Assembly (NCBI RefSeq): GCF_050038885.1
Contig: NZ_CP143624.1
Span: 8,866,001 to 8,930,000 of the forward strand
Direction of reading: 5' to 3'
Length of the DNA: 64,000 bases
DNA from: Myxococcus flavus
GTDB lineage: Bacteria > Myxococcota > Myxococcia > Myxococcales > Myxococcaceae
Within the stretch, counting starts at the first letter, position 1, and each line of letters begins with the position of its first letter. Of the stretch, positions 55,201 to 62,326 are shown in pieces. The notes beneath the pieces were generated by a model. That model was not told the DNA's origin and made no database searches. It worked only from the letters and a program-made list of their open reading frames with translations. The position numbers and the translations under genes are program-made.

Positions 55201-57617
55201 TCATGGTGACGGTGGGCGGGACGACCTACGGCCCCATCGCCGTGGACCCATCCGGCAGCTGGAGCTTCACGCCACCGGTGACGCTGGCGGACGGCGCCTA
55301 CACCGCCGTCGTCACGGCCACGGACGCCGCGGGCAATGACAGCGCCCCGGCGAGCGTCAACTTCACGGTGGACACGACGGCGCCGGATACGGCCATCGAC
55401 AGTGGCCCGGAGCACCTGACGCGCGAGCCCGTCGCCCACTTCGTCTTCTCGTCGAATGAGGCCTCCGTCACCTTTGAATGCAGCCTGGATGACGCGGCGT
55501 TCGTCCCCTGCGCGGCGCAGGCCCAGTTCGGCCCGCTGGGAGATGGCGACCACACCCTGGCGGTGCGCGCGGTGGACGCCGCGGGCAACGCGGACGGGAC
55601 GCCGGCCACGCACGCGTGGACGGTGGACACCCTGGCGCCTGCGGTGGCCATCACCTTCCCCGCCCAGGGCGAGGTGCTGGACACCGCGACGGTGACGTAC
55701 GCCGGAACCGCGGAGCCGGACAGCACGGTGGTGGTCGTCGTCGATGGCGTCACCCTCGGCTCGGTGGACACGGATGCCGCGGGCCAGTGGACGCTCCCGG
55801 CGAGCGCGCCGCTCGCGGAGGGCTCGTACACCGTCTCCGTCACCGCGACGGACGCGGCGGGCAACACCAGCGACGCCGTGGTCCACACCTTCACCGTGGA
55901 TGCGGAGCCGCCCGAGACGTCCTTCACCCAGACGCCGACGCTGCTGAGCCGGCTCGATACGGCCACCTTTGGCTTCGACTCGGATGAGGACCCGGTGACG
56001 TACGAGTGCAGCCTGGACGGCGAGGCCTTCGCGGCGTGCGGCAACCCGACCGAGCTGACCGGCCTGTCCGACGGCGAGCACACGCTCGAGGTCCGGGCGC
56101 GGGACGCCGACGGCAACGTGGACCCGACGCCGGCCAGCCACACGTGGACAGTGGACACCACGCCCCCGGAGACGCTCATCGCGAGCGGTCCGCCGCTCAC
56201 GGAGGCGCCGGCCGTGGCCACGTTCGACTTCGACTCGGATGACGCCTCGGTGACGTACGAGTGCAGCCTGGACGGCGCGGACTTCGCGCCGTGCACCGAC
56301 CCGGTCACCTTCACCGACCTGGCGCTGGGCTCGCACACGCTCCACGTCCGCGCGGTGGACGCGGCGGGCAACGCGGACGAATCGCCGGCCGTCTACAGCT
56401 GGGTGGTCACCGCCGACGCGGATGGCGACGGGCTGACGGACGCTGACGAGGTTGCGCGGGGCACCGACCCGAACAACGCCGATACGGACGGCGACGGCCT
56501 GCCGGACGGTATCGAGGTGAACGTCGCCGGGACGGACCCGCTGGATGACGACTCGGACGATGACGGCATCCTGGACGGCAACGAGGACGCCAACCACAAC
56601 GGCATCGTCGACGAGGGCGAGACGGATCCGAACAACTGGGACACCGACGGCGACCTGCTCTCCGACGGCTTGGAGACGGGCCTCACCGAGCCCCAGGGTA
56701 CCGGCACGGACCTGACGCGCTTCGTGGCGGACGCGGACCCGACGACGACGACGGACCCGCTCAACCCCGACTCGGACGGCGGCAGCGTGCGAGACGGTAT
56801 CGAGGACGCCAACCACAACGGCTATGTCGACCCGGGCGAGACGGATCCGCTGCTCGCCGCGGATGACATCGACTCCGACCTGGACGGCATCGATGACGTG
56901 ACGGAAGTCGCGCTGGGGCTGGACCCGCGCAACGCGGACAGCGACTCGGACGGCGTGGCCGACGGTGAGGACGGCATCACCGACACGGACGATGACGGCC
57001 TCATCGACGCGCTGGACCCGGACAGCGACAACGACGGCATCCTGGACGGGACGGAGCTGGGCGTGACGCTGGAGAGCGCCCCGCGGGACACCGACCGCGC
57101 CTCGCCCCACTTCCGGCCGGACGCGGACCCCAGCACCACCACCGACCCCAAGAAGGCGGACACGGATGACGATGGCCTGAGCGACGGCGAGGAGGACGCC
57201 AACCACGACGGTCGCGTCGACGCCACGGAGACCGACCCGAACAACCCGGACACGGATGGTGATGGCCTGGTTGACGGCATCGAGGTGAAGGGCGCCAACC
57301 CCACCCACCCGCTCGAGCCCGACACGGACGGTGACGGCCTGGAGGACGGGGTGGAGGACGCCAACCACAACGGCGCCTTCGACACCGGCGAGACGAACCC
57401 GAACGATGCCGACACGGACCGTGGCGGGGCCAGCGATGGCGAGGAAGTCACCGGCGGCACCGACCCGCTGGACGGCAACGACGACTTCGTCATCTCCGGC
57501 CACGGCTGCAGCACGGGCGGCGCGGGCACCTTCGCTCCGCTGGCGCTCATGTTGCTCGCCTACCCGCTGAGGAACCGGCTCCGCCGGACGGGGCGCCCTC
57601 ACACCCCGGCCGATTGA
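49236..57617 (+). CDS. giant repeat surface protein with DUF11-like, Ig-like, Cys-paired and calcium-type repeats and MYXO-CTERM tail
   Basis: 2,793 aa. Start GTG 49236 is the first start codon after the predicted transcript start. A long N-terminal region precedes a signal-like stretch (KWVVPLLLCVAAGQAAA, ~60-75). Then come an N-terminal domain (~75-400), a DUF11-like domain (~405-540), and six Ig-like modules (P.I..P..G......P...GTAEPGS.V.V.VDG). Fifteen ~80-95-residue repeats (ECSLDGA.F..C..P..F..L..G.HT..VRAVDAAGN.D.TPA..TWTVD) each carry two conserved Cys. At ~2390-2750 are DxDxDGxxD calcium-type repeats, and the tail is GCSTGGAGTF, a hydrophobic helix and an Arg-rich end. This is an MYXO-CTERM signal, which targets a protein for processing and display at the cell surface. 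Probable adhesin. Confidence 0.9.
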   Translation: MTQRAPTPVAPSSQRQPSGRDSTPSGSSLAYETLSALPTSSSASQRVKRQTRGLKWVVPLLLCVAAGQAAADPVLRHSVDQRGDLLMIGNTLAQDCASNVPGPLVGTVGNCGSNTSDDSVDVYWTIESGVAFANTSVTATQARSRAALEVPAGAIVTYARLYWAAHLSTTTSSRTPDTTAEFSRPGAFSQMVTADVTHQYNPSGRFIYEASADVTSLVAAHGTGVYEVSDVDAAPITHLNSTDPFSAWALVVFYRHPDAPIRNLTLFDGLDRVSSGAPQTVTLSGFQVPQSGFDAKLGVLAFEGEASRSGDQFRINGTAISDDTNPSNNFFNSSRSVMGSPASHADDLPRLTGGQASMSGVDLDVVDITNRVTGGATSMTLTATSTNDAYILGAFVTSIATLRPDFINTYKTAAAVNPRADGSLRGGDVIEYTIVTTNTGDDVSIETILTDPLPSQLAYVPNSLSIVTGPNAGPLTDASGDDVGEVSPAGVITVRLGTGATATLGGSLQLQESTSIRFRAVVKPDASGVVANQATITAEGERGAPASSATSSPSPSTTGPTNIIVSVPDAPEVTAPASGSTVTTNAPVFTGTAEPGSTVSVVIGGNVVCTAAAHPTTGAWSCTSSTLPEGTHTATVTTSDPAGNVSPPTQVSFSVDVTAPDTSILTGPTGAVVATSAAFTFASNESPVTFECSLDGAPYSACASPADYGSLAQGHHTFAVRARDVGGNVDPTPATRTWTVDTVAPDTTIVSGPSGLTNSANATFSFDSNEGTVVYQCALDGAGFAPCSNPVTFSSLAQGSHTLAVRAVDAAGNLDATPATRAWSVDTVAPDTTISAGPPAMTSANSATFTFSASETPATLECSLDGGPFTACTSPRTYVNLPDGDHTFAVRAVDAAGNLDATPATRTWTVDSVAPDTTVVTGPSGTTSVPSATFTFDATETPVTFQCALDGATFAACTSPLTFSGLSEGSHTFAVRAVDAAGNADATPATRTWTVDTVAPETSFASTPPLMTRSVDATFSFTSNESDVSFECRLDGAVLFTACTNPQTFPALAQGEHSLEVRAVDTAGNVDPTPAVYAWTIDTTAPETTLSGGPSGVTGDTDATFSFSASETPATFECSLDGAPFVACTSPQSFTGLSDGSHTFAVRTVDAAGNTDGSPATRTWTVDTTAPDTSFVSTPPQLTRSADATFSFTSNESAVTYACLLDGASFAACTNPVTFPGLSDGSHTLAVRASDGVGNEDATPATYTWTVDTTAPETSIVSGPSGLTNSDDASFTFDASEPGVSYECSLDGATYAACTNPAAFEALAEGSHTLAVRAVDAAGNMDGTPATRTWTVDTTPPGTTLASTPAAITNATSATFTFSSDTDPVTYECALDGATYAACATPQTFDGLSEGNHTLTVRARDAAGNVDPTPATYSWTVDTTAPDAPDIDAPANGVSVPTQQPVISGTAQPGTLVTVTVDGNVVGTTPVDGNGDWTFTPTVALDQGPHTVTVTATDTAGNVSEPSEPTTFTVDTVVPEAPAISAPGDGDAIATATPVFEGTTEPYAQVTVTVDGEVVGTVTADGDGNWSLPSPDTLDEGPHTVEATATDAAGNTSEATSHDFVIDLSTPETFIDSGPAAFTRDTSATFELRMDNGGVRFECSLDGATFTDCTSPAVFTHLAEGNHTLAVRAVNALGTVDPTPATHAWTVDQEPPVSPAVVSPASGAVVGTGTPTLTGTAEPNSAVYLDVGDATYGPIPVNGDGDWSFTLPQPQPEGLVNVSAVSVDAAGNTSGEASHGFFVDLTAPETFIDAGPAVITRETSATFELRAEGGGVAYECSLDGATFSECTSPVSYTHLADGEHLLRVRALDAVGNVDATPAEYAWTVDTSAPDTLIVSGPASPTHETSATFELTADEPGSTFECSVNGATYAACTSTVTFNGFAEGEQTVAVRAVDAAGNVDGTPATYTWTVDLTPPEAPVISSPGAGAVLDDGAVTLTGSATDAVSVMVTVGGTTYGPIAVDPSGSWSFTPPVTLADGAYTAVVTATDAAGNDSAPASVNFTVDTTAPDTAIDSGPEHLTREPVAHFVFSSNEASVTFECSLDDAAFVPCAAQAQFGPLGDGDHTLAVRAVDAAGNADGTPATHAWTVDTLAPAVAITFPAQGEVLDTATVTYAGTAEPDSTVVVVVDGVTLGSVDTDAAGQWTLPASAPLAEGSYTVSVTATDAAGNTSDAVVHTFTVDAEPPETSFTQTPTLLSRLDTATFGFDSDEDPVTYECSLDGEAFAACGNPTELTGLSDGEHTLEVRARDADGNVDPTPASHTWTVDTTPPETLIASGPPLTEAPAVATFDFDSDDASVTYECSLDGADFAPCTDPVTFTDLALGSHTLHVRAVDAAGNADESPAVYSWVVTADADGDGLTDADEVARGTDPNNADTDGDGLPDGIEVNVAGTDPLDDDSDDDGILDGNEDANHNGIVDEGETDPNNWDTDGDLLSDGLETGLTEPQGTGTDLTRFVADADPTTTTDPLNPDSDGGSVRDGIEDANHNGYVDPGETDPLLAADDIDSDLDGIDDVTEVALGLDPRNADSDSDGVADGEDGITDTDDDGLIDALDPDSDNDGILDGTELGVTLESAPRDTDRASPHFRPDADPSTTTDPKKADTDDDGLSDGEEDANHDGRVDATETDPNNPDTDGDGLVDGIEVKGANPTHPLEPDTDGDGLEDGVEDANHNGAFDTGETNPNDADTDRGGASDGEEVTGGTDPLDGNDDFVISGHGCSTGGAGTFAPLALMLLAYPLRNRLRRTGRPHTPAD
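51290..56400 (+). repeat. fifteen tandem Cys-paired repeats (coding)
   Basis: Within the giant gene. Each copy is about 250-290 nt and encodes the ECSLDGA...C...HTxxVRAVDAAGN pattern; six Ig-like modules are inserted at four or five points. Similarity between copies suggests growth by duplication. The two Cys in each copy could form one disulfide. Confidence 0.85.
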
Positions 57618-57640
57618 GTCCGCTCCTCCCTCCTTCTCGA

Positions 57641-57690
57641 CACCGGCGGAGGCCCGGCTCCTCGTCTCTTGAGTCGGTCATCCGCCGGTG
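57641..57690. repeat. 10-bp inverted repeat after the giant gene
   Basis: CACCGGCGGA (57641-57650) and TCCGCCGGTG (57681-57690) are exact inverted copies 30 nt apart, between the giant gene and the OmpA-like gene. Could be a terminator base or a regulator site; there is no T-run. Confidence 0.35.
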
Positions 57691-57738
57691 ACAACCTTCG
57701 CGGCTCCCACGCGGGGCCCGTCCCAGCCTCGACCTTCC

Positions 57739-59550
57739 ATGCACTTCCCCATCGTTTCTCCGTCCGCAGCGCGCAGCCTTCTCCGCCGCGTGTCACGGCT
57801 CGCCGTCCCCCTGCTGCTGGTGGCCGCGGCCACGGCCAGCGCGCAGCCCTCCGTGTCGCAGGCCATCGACGTGCAGCAGTACAAGCCGGCACCGGGTGCC
57901 TATGACGTGCTCGGCATGCACGGCGCGCGCATCGCGCCGCACCTGAGCTGGAACCTGGGGGCGTCGCTCAACTACGCGGACGACCCGCTCAACCTCGTGG
58001 ATCCGCGCGCGGACCGGTTCCTCTACCGCATCGTGGACAGCCAGCTCACGCTGGACCTGATGGGGGCCATCTCCCTCTTCGACCGGGTGGAGCTGGGTGT
58101 GTCGCTGCCCGTCTCGTACACCACGTCCCAGCCCTCTGGCGCCGTGGCGCCCGAGCTCGCCAGCGGCGTGGGCACCACCGGCGTGGGGGACCTGCGGCTG
58201 GTGCCCAAGGTCCGCCTGCTCTCCACGGACGGGGGAATCCACCTCGCCGTGGCCGCGCCGCTGACGCTGCCCACGGCGGGCGGCTCGAAGTTCCTCGGCT
58301 CGGACACGGTGACAGTCCAGCCGCGCTTCGTGGCGGAGTGGGCCACCACCGCCGTCCGGCTGCTGGCCAACGTGGGCTTCAACTTCCGGCGCGAGGAGCA
58401 GCTGCGCAACCTGCGGGTGGGCCACGAGCTGGCGTACGCGGTGGGCGCCGAGGTGCCGCTCACGGAGAAGCTGACGGCCCAGGCCACCCTGGCCGGCGCG
58501 CTGGGCTTGAAGGAGACGAGCTCCGAGGAGCGCCCCCTGGAGGCGCTGGCCGCGCTGAAGTACCGCTTCCTCGAGGGGCTCGCCGCCCACGTCGGCGCGG
58601 GCCCCGGCCTGTCGCGCGGTTACGGCACCCCCTCCTTCCGCGTGCTCGCGGGCGTGGCCTGGACACCCACCCCGTCCAAGGGGATGCCCGCCGCGCCGCC
58701 ACCCGCCTGCGACCTGGGGCCCGAGGACTTCGACGGCTTCCAGGATGACGACCACTGCCTGGACCCGGACGACGACGGCGACGGCATCCTCGACGTCGAC
58801 GACGTGTGTCCCACCGAGCCGGAGACGGTCAACGGCTTCCAGGACGAGGACGGCTGCCCGGATGACCCGAACGCCCATCAGCCTCTGGCCGAAGAAGGCA
58901 CCCCCGCTGCCCCGCCGGCGCCGCTGGCGCTGCCGCCCGCTCCGCTGGACACCGATGGGGACGGCCTCCTGGACTCGGAAGACGTGTGTCCGAACGCCCC
59001 CGAGGACGTCGACGGGTTCGAGGACGAGGACGGCTGCCCGGACCCGGACAACGACCAGGACGGCATCCCGGACGCGGCCGACCAGTGCCCGCTGGAGGCG
59101 GAGACCATCAACGGCGTGAAGGACGACGACGGCTGCCCGGACAAGGGCAAGGCGCAGGTGCGCGTGGAGGGCGCGCGCATCGTCATCCTGGACAAGGTGT
59201 ACTTCGCCACCGGCAAGGACGTGATTCTCCCCCGCTCCTTCAGCCTGCTGCGGCAGGTCGCCTCCACCCTCAAGGCGAACCCGCAGATCCTGGTGGTCCG
59301 CGTGGAAGGCCACACGGATGACAGGGGCGCGGATGCCACGAACCTGGACCTGTCGCAGCGCCGGGCGAAGAATGTGGCCACCTTCCTGGCGAAGGAGGGC
59401 ATCGCCGCGGAGCGGTTGGAGGCGGTGGGCTACGGAGAGGCGAAGCCGGTGGACACCAACAAGACGGCCAAGGGCCGTGAGAACAACCGGCGCGTCGAGT
59501 TCAACATCGTGAAGGTCGCCGAGCCTTCGACGGGAGGAGGCACGCATTGA
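57739..59550 (+). CDS. OmpA-like outer-membrane porin with calcium-type repeats
   Basis: 603 aa. Signal peptide MHFPIVSPSAARSLLRRVSRLAVPLLLVAAATASA. Residues ~40-305 form a barrel (GARIAPHLSWNLGASLNYADDP..., many alternating strands). Residues ~315-480 hold several type-3 (DxDGDGxxDxxDxCP) repeats with paired Cys. Residues ~485-597 form the OmpA peptidoglycan-binding domain (ILDKVYFATGKDVILPRSFSLLRQVA, VEGHTDDRGADATNLDLSQRRA, NRRVEF). It anchors the outer membrane to the wall. Its stop overlaps the next start (TGATG), so it is co-transcribed with the FecR gene. Confidence 0.9.
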   Translation: MHFPIVSPSAARSLLRRVSRLAVPLLLVAAATASAQPSVSQAIDVQQYKPAPGAYDVLGMHGARIAPHLSWNLGASLNYADDPLNLVDPRADRFLYRIVDSQLTLDLMGAISLFDRVELGVSLPVSYTTSQPSGAVAPELASGVGTTGVGDLRLVPKVRLLSTDGGIHLAVAAPLTLPTAGGSKFLGSDTVTVQPRFVAEWATTAVRLLANVGFNFRREEQLRNLRVGHELAYAVGAEVPLTEKLTAQATLAGALGLKETSSEERPLEALAALKYRFLEGLAAHVGAGPGLSRGYGTPSFRVLAGVAWTPTPSKGMPAAPPPACDLGPEDFDGFQDDDHCLDPDDDGDGILDVDDVCPTEPETVNGFQDEDGCPDDPNAHQPLAEEGTPAAPPAPLALPPAPLDTDGDGLLDSEDVCPNAPEDVDGFEDEDGCPDPDNDQDGIPDAADQCPLEAETINGVKDDDGCPDKGKAQVRVEGARIVILDKVYFATGKDVILPRSFSLLRQVASTLKANPQILVVRVEGHTDDRGADATNLDLSQRRAKNVATFLAKEGIAAERLEAVGYGEAKPVDTNKTAKGRENNRRVEFNIVKVAEPSTGGGTH

Positions 59551-60716
59551 TGCGGACAGCCCCTTGGATGATGGCGGTGCTGCTTCTGGGCGCCCCCACG
59601 CTCGCCGCGGAGCCAGAAGCGCCGTGCGGCGGCCTGCGCTTCGAGAGCGGCCGGCTTCTCTTTGGCCGGCCGCTGGCGCCGCAGGGCGCGCAGACGGACG
59701 CGTGCCTCCAGCACGTGGCCGAGGCGCTCCAGGCGCGCCCCGCCATCCGCTCGGTGACGGTGGCGGCGAAGCTTCCGGACGCGGACCGGCTGGACGGCCG
59801 GGGCCTGGCCGCGGCGAAGCGGGCCGCGGACGTGCTGGTGGCCGCGGGCATCCCCCGCACGCGCGTTTCGGCCGTGGCGCCGCCGTCCATGCAGGGCGAG
59901 CCCGCGCAGCTCCAGCTCGCCTATGTCGAGCGGCCCGCGCAGCCTGCGGTGGCCCGGGTCCGCGCGGCCAGCGGCGAAGTAGAGGCCGGCGCCACGGAGG
60001 CCCAGCTCCAGCCCAGGACGGTGGGTGACTCGCTCTACCCGGGCGAGCTGCTGCGCACCGGCGCGGACGCCCAGGCCGAGCTGGCCCTCGCGGACGGCAG
60101 CGTGGTGCGGGTGGTGGCCGACAGTCTCGTCAAGCTCGGCGCCGTCGAGCTGACGGCGAACCTCCAGCGCAAGGTGCAGCTGGACCTGCTGCGCGGCACG
60201 CTGGAGACGGACGCGGCTGCCGGTGGCGCGGGCTCCATCTTCGAGGTCCGCACGCGCGGCGCGGTGGCCGGCGTTCGCGGAACGCGGTTCCGCGTGGCGT
60301 CCCAGGACGACGGCACCAGCCGGCTGGAGACGCTGGAAGGCAAGGTGGCGCTGAGCGCGGCGCAGGCGGAGGTCGAGGTGGCCGGAGGCCAGGGCTCGCG
60401 CGCGAAGCCGGGCATGCCTCCGGAGCCCCCTCGCGCCCTGCTGACGGCGCCCGCGCTGGTGGGCCCCCGGGGCGGCGCGTTCCCGGCGGCGCCGAAGCTC
60501 TCCTGGCGCGCGGTCGACGGCGCGGCGACATACCGCGTCGAGCTTGCGCGCACAGCCGACTTCGCCGCCGGTGTCCAGACGTACGGCTCCCCCAGCGCCG
60601 AGCTGGCCGTCCCCGGTCCAGGGGAAGGCAAGTGGTTCTGGCGGGTGATGGCGGTGGACCCGGACGGCTTCGTGGGGTTCCCCTCGAAGATCTACACCTT
60701 CGACGTCCAGCGCTGA
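59550..60716 (+). CDS. FecR-domain protein with degenerate OmpA-like head
   Basis: 388 aa. Signal peptide MRTAPWMMAVLLLGAPTLAA. Residues ~22-120 resemble an OmpA-type fold without its key motif (LRFESGRLLFGRPLAPQGAQ...AAAKRAADVLVAAGIPRTRVSA). Residues ~130-285 form a FecR domain (VGDSLYPGELLRTGADAQAELALADGSVVRVVADSLVKL, RGAVAGVRGTRFRVASQDDGTSRLETLEGKVAL). The C-terminal ~95 residues look like a fibronectin-type fold (LSWRAVDGAATYRVELARTADF). FecR domains usually sense envelope state or bind surface ligands. ATG 59550 is preferred to TTG 59547. Confidence 0.85.
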   Translation: MRTAPWMMAVLLLGAPTLAAEPEAPCGGLRFESGRLLFGRPLAPQGAQTDACLQHVAEALQARPAIRSVTVAAKLPDADRLDGRGLAAAKRAADVLVAAGIPRTRVSAVAPPSMQGEPAQLQLAYVERPAQPAVARVRAASGEVEAGATEAQLQPRTVGDSLYPGELLRTGADAQAELALADGSVVRVVADSLVKLGAVELTANLQRKVQLDLLRGTLETDAAAGGAGSIFEVRTRGAVAGVRGTRFRVASQDDGTSRLETLEGKVALSAAQAEVEVAGGQGSRAKPGMPPEPPRALLTAPALVGPRGGAFPAAPKLSWRAVDGAATYRVELARTADFAAGVQTYGSPSAELAVPGPGEGKWFWRVMAVDPDGFVGFPSKIYTFDVQR

Positions 60717-60787
60717 GACGGGCGCATTGCGCGGGTCCATACGGACACGCATGATGGCCGGGCCCTGCCCCTCCGCAGGGTCCGTCC

Positions 60788-62236
60788 ATGGATTCCCACC
60801 CCGCCGAGCCTGGCCGCCGCGACGGCCTCCGTCTGCCCTCGCCCGCCGTGTCGCGGGCGCTGGGCGCGTGCGTGGGCATCGTCCTGGCGGTGGTGACGGC
60901 GACCACGGGCGGCGCGCCGGGCTTCCTGGAGCGCTCGCTCTACGACCAGGCGGTGAGCCGGCTGCTCCCCGCGGTGCCACCCAGCGCGAACCTGGTGCTG
61001 GTGGAGGTGGATGACCGCGCGCTCGCGGCGCTGGGTGAGCGCTGGCCGCTGTCGCGAGCCACGTGGGCCCGCGCGTTCCAGGCGCTCGCCGCGCAGCGTC
61101 CGGCCGCCGTGGCGGTGGACGTCGTGTTCGACCAGCCGGGCCCTCGTGACGCGCTGGAGCTGGGCGAGGACATCCTGGAGGCACTCCAGCGCTCGGGGCT
61201 CACGGACCAGCCCGCGGGCGCGGCGCTCGCGGCGGACCTGGAAGCGCGGCTGCGTGCGAAGGATGGCGACGCCCGCCTCGCCGAGGCGCTCGCGGAGGGC
61301 CGCGGCGTCATCCTGGGGGCCGCCGCCCTCACCGAGGATGTCCCGGTGATGCAGCCCCTGGAGGATGGCGCCCTCGGCACGCCGCTGGCGTTGTCCGCCC
61401 AGGCGCTGCGGCTCCAGGCGGAAGAAGTGGCGGGCAGCATCGCCCCGCTGCGCATGGCGGCGCGGGGCAGTGGCACGCTCAACATGCTGGTGGACAGCGA
61501 CGGCGTCATCCGCCGCTACCCCTACGCGGTGGGCGTGGGCGGCCAGTCCTGGCCTTCGCTGGCGCTGGCCACCGCGCTGCACCTGATGCCGGAGCGCGCC
61601 GAGTCCCTGCGAGCCCTGGCGGCCCTGGACCACGGCGCGCCGCTGATGCGCCTGCCGGCCCCCAACTGGCTTCCCCGGGTGAGCCTGGCGGACGTGCTGC
61701 ACGCGGATCCGCGCTCGGTGGGGCTGGACCTGGCGCTGCGGGGCAAGACGGTCTTCGTGGGCGTCACCGCCACCGGCCTCCATGGACAGAGCACCCTCCC
61801 CGGTCAGGTGGCCGTGCCCGGCGTCGAAATCCACGCCTTCGCATTGGACAACCTGCGCTCGGGCCGGCTCATGCGCTCGACGGGCATCGTCGCGCTGCTG
61901 GGCGTGCTGGAGACGGCAGCGGTGCTCGCGACGTTCGCGGTGCTGTGCCGCAGGGCCCGTACGCTGGGCGCAGCCCTCCGGCGGGCCGCGGCGCTGGCGG
62001 CCGTGCACACCGCGCTGGTGGCGTGGCTGGCGTCGGACCCGGGCTGGGTCATCCCGCTGGTCCCCGGCTGGGTGGGGCTGGTGCTGATGCTGCTGGTGCA
62101 CGCGGCCTCGCGCGCGGAGGAACTGGGACGCCAGCGGGGTGCGCTGCGACGGCTCTTCATCCGCTACCCCCAGGCCTCCGGGGAGCCGCCGATGCGCGAG
62201 CCCCCCAGCCGCACCGACGTGATGCGCCAGGACTAG
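60788..62236 (+). CDS. CHASE2 membrane sensor without an output domain
   Basis: 482 aa. One N-terminal helix (ALGACVGIVLAVVTAT), a large periplasmic CHASE2 domain (~45-355; NLVLVEVDDRALAALGERWPLSRATWARAFQALAAQRPAAVAVDVVFDQP, KTVFVGVTATGLHGQSTLPGQVAVPGVEIHAFALDNLRSGRLMR), then three helices and a short basic tail. CHASE2 normally precedes a cyclase or kinase; here there is none, so signalling must go through a partner such as the next gene. It is 71 nt after the FecR gene. Confidence 0.85.
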   Translation: MDSHPAEPGRRDGLRLPSPAVSRALGACVGIVLAVVTATTGGAPGFLERSLYDQAVSRLLPAVPPSANLVLVEVDDRALAALGERWPLSRATWARAFQALAAQRPAAVAVDVVFDQPGPRDALELGEDILEALQRSGLTDQPAGAALAADLEARLRAKDGDARLAEALAEGRGVILGAAALTEDVPVMQPLEDGALGTPLALSAQALRLQAEEVAGSIAPLRMAARGSGTLNMLVDSDGVIRRYPYAVGVGGQSWPSLALATALHLMPERAESLRALAALDHGAPLMRLPAPNWLPRVSLADVLHADPRSVGLDLALRGKTVFVGVTATGLHGQSTLPGQVAVPGVEIHAFALDNLRSGRLMRSTGIVALLGVLETAAVLATFAVLCRRARTLGAALRRAAALAAVHTALVAWLASDPGWVIPLVPGWVGLVLMLLVHAASRAEELGRQRGALRRLFIRYPQASGEPPMREPPSRTDVMRQD

Positions 62237-62326
62237 CAGGCAGCCAGCCGTCACAGCCTTGCGGGCGCCCGTGCAACGCGGAGCATTGAGCCCGCTGGCA
62301 TCCATGGCAGCATCCCGGTCTCCTCC

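Noticed and set aside
51290..56400. The tandem repeats as a CRISPR or satellite array.
   Set aside because: The repeats are in frame, ~250-290 nt, diverged at silent sites and encode folded modules; there are no uniform short repeats or spacers.
49365..57602. A 2,745-codon open frame antisense to the giant gene.
   Set aside because: It is a mirror of the strongly biased third-position G/C and repeat codons on the other strand. It has no ribosome site, no domain and very low-complexity Arg/Gly/Val content.
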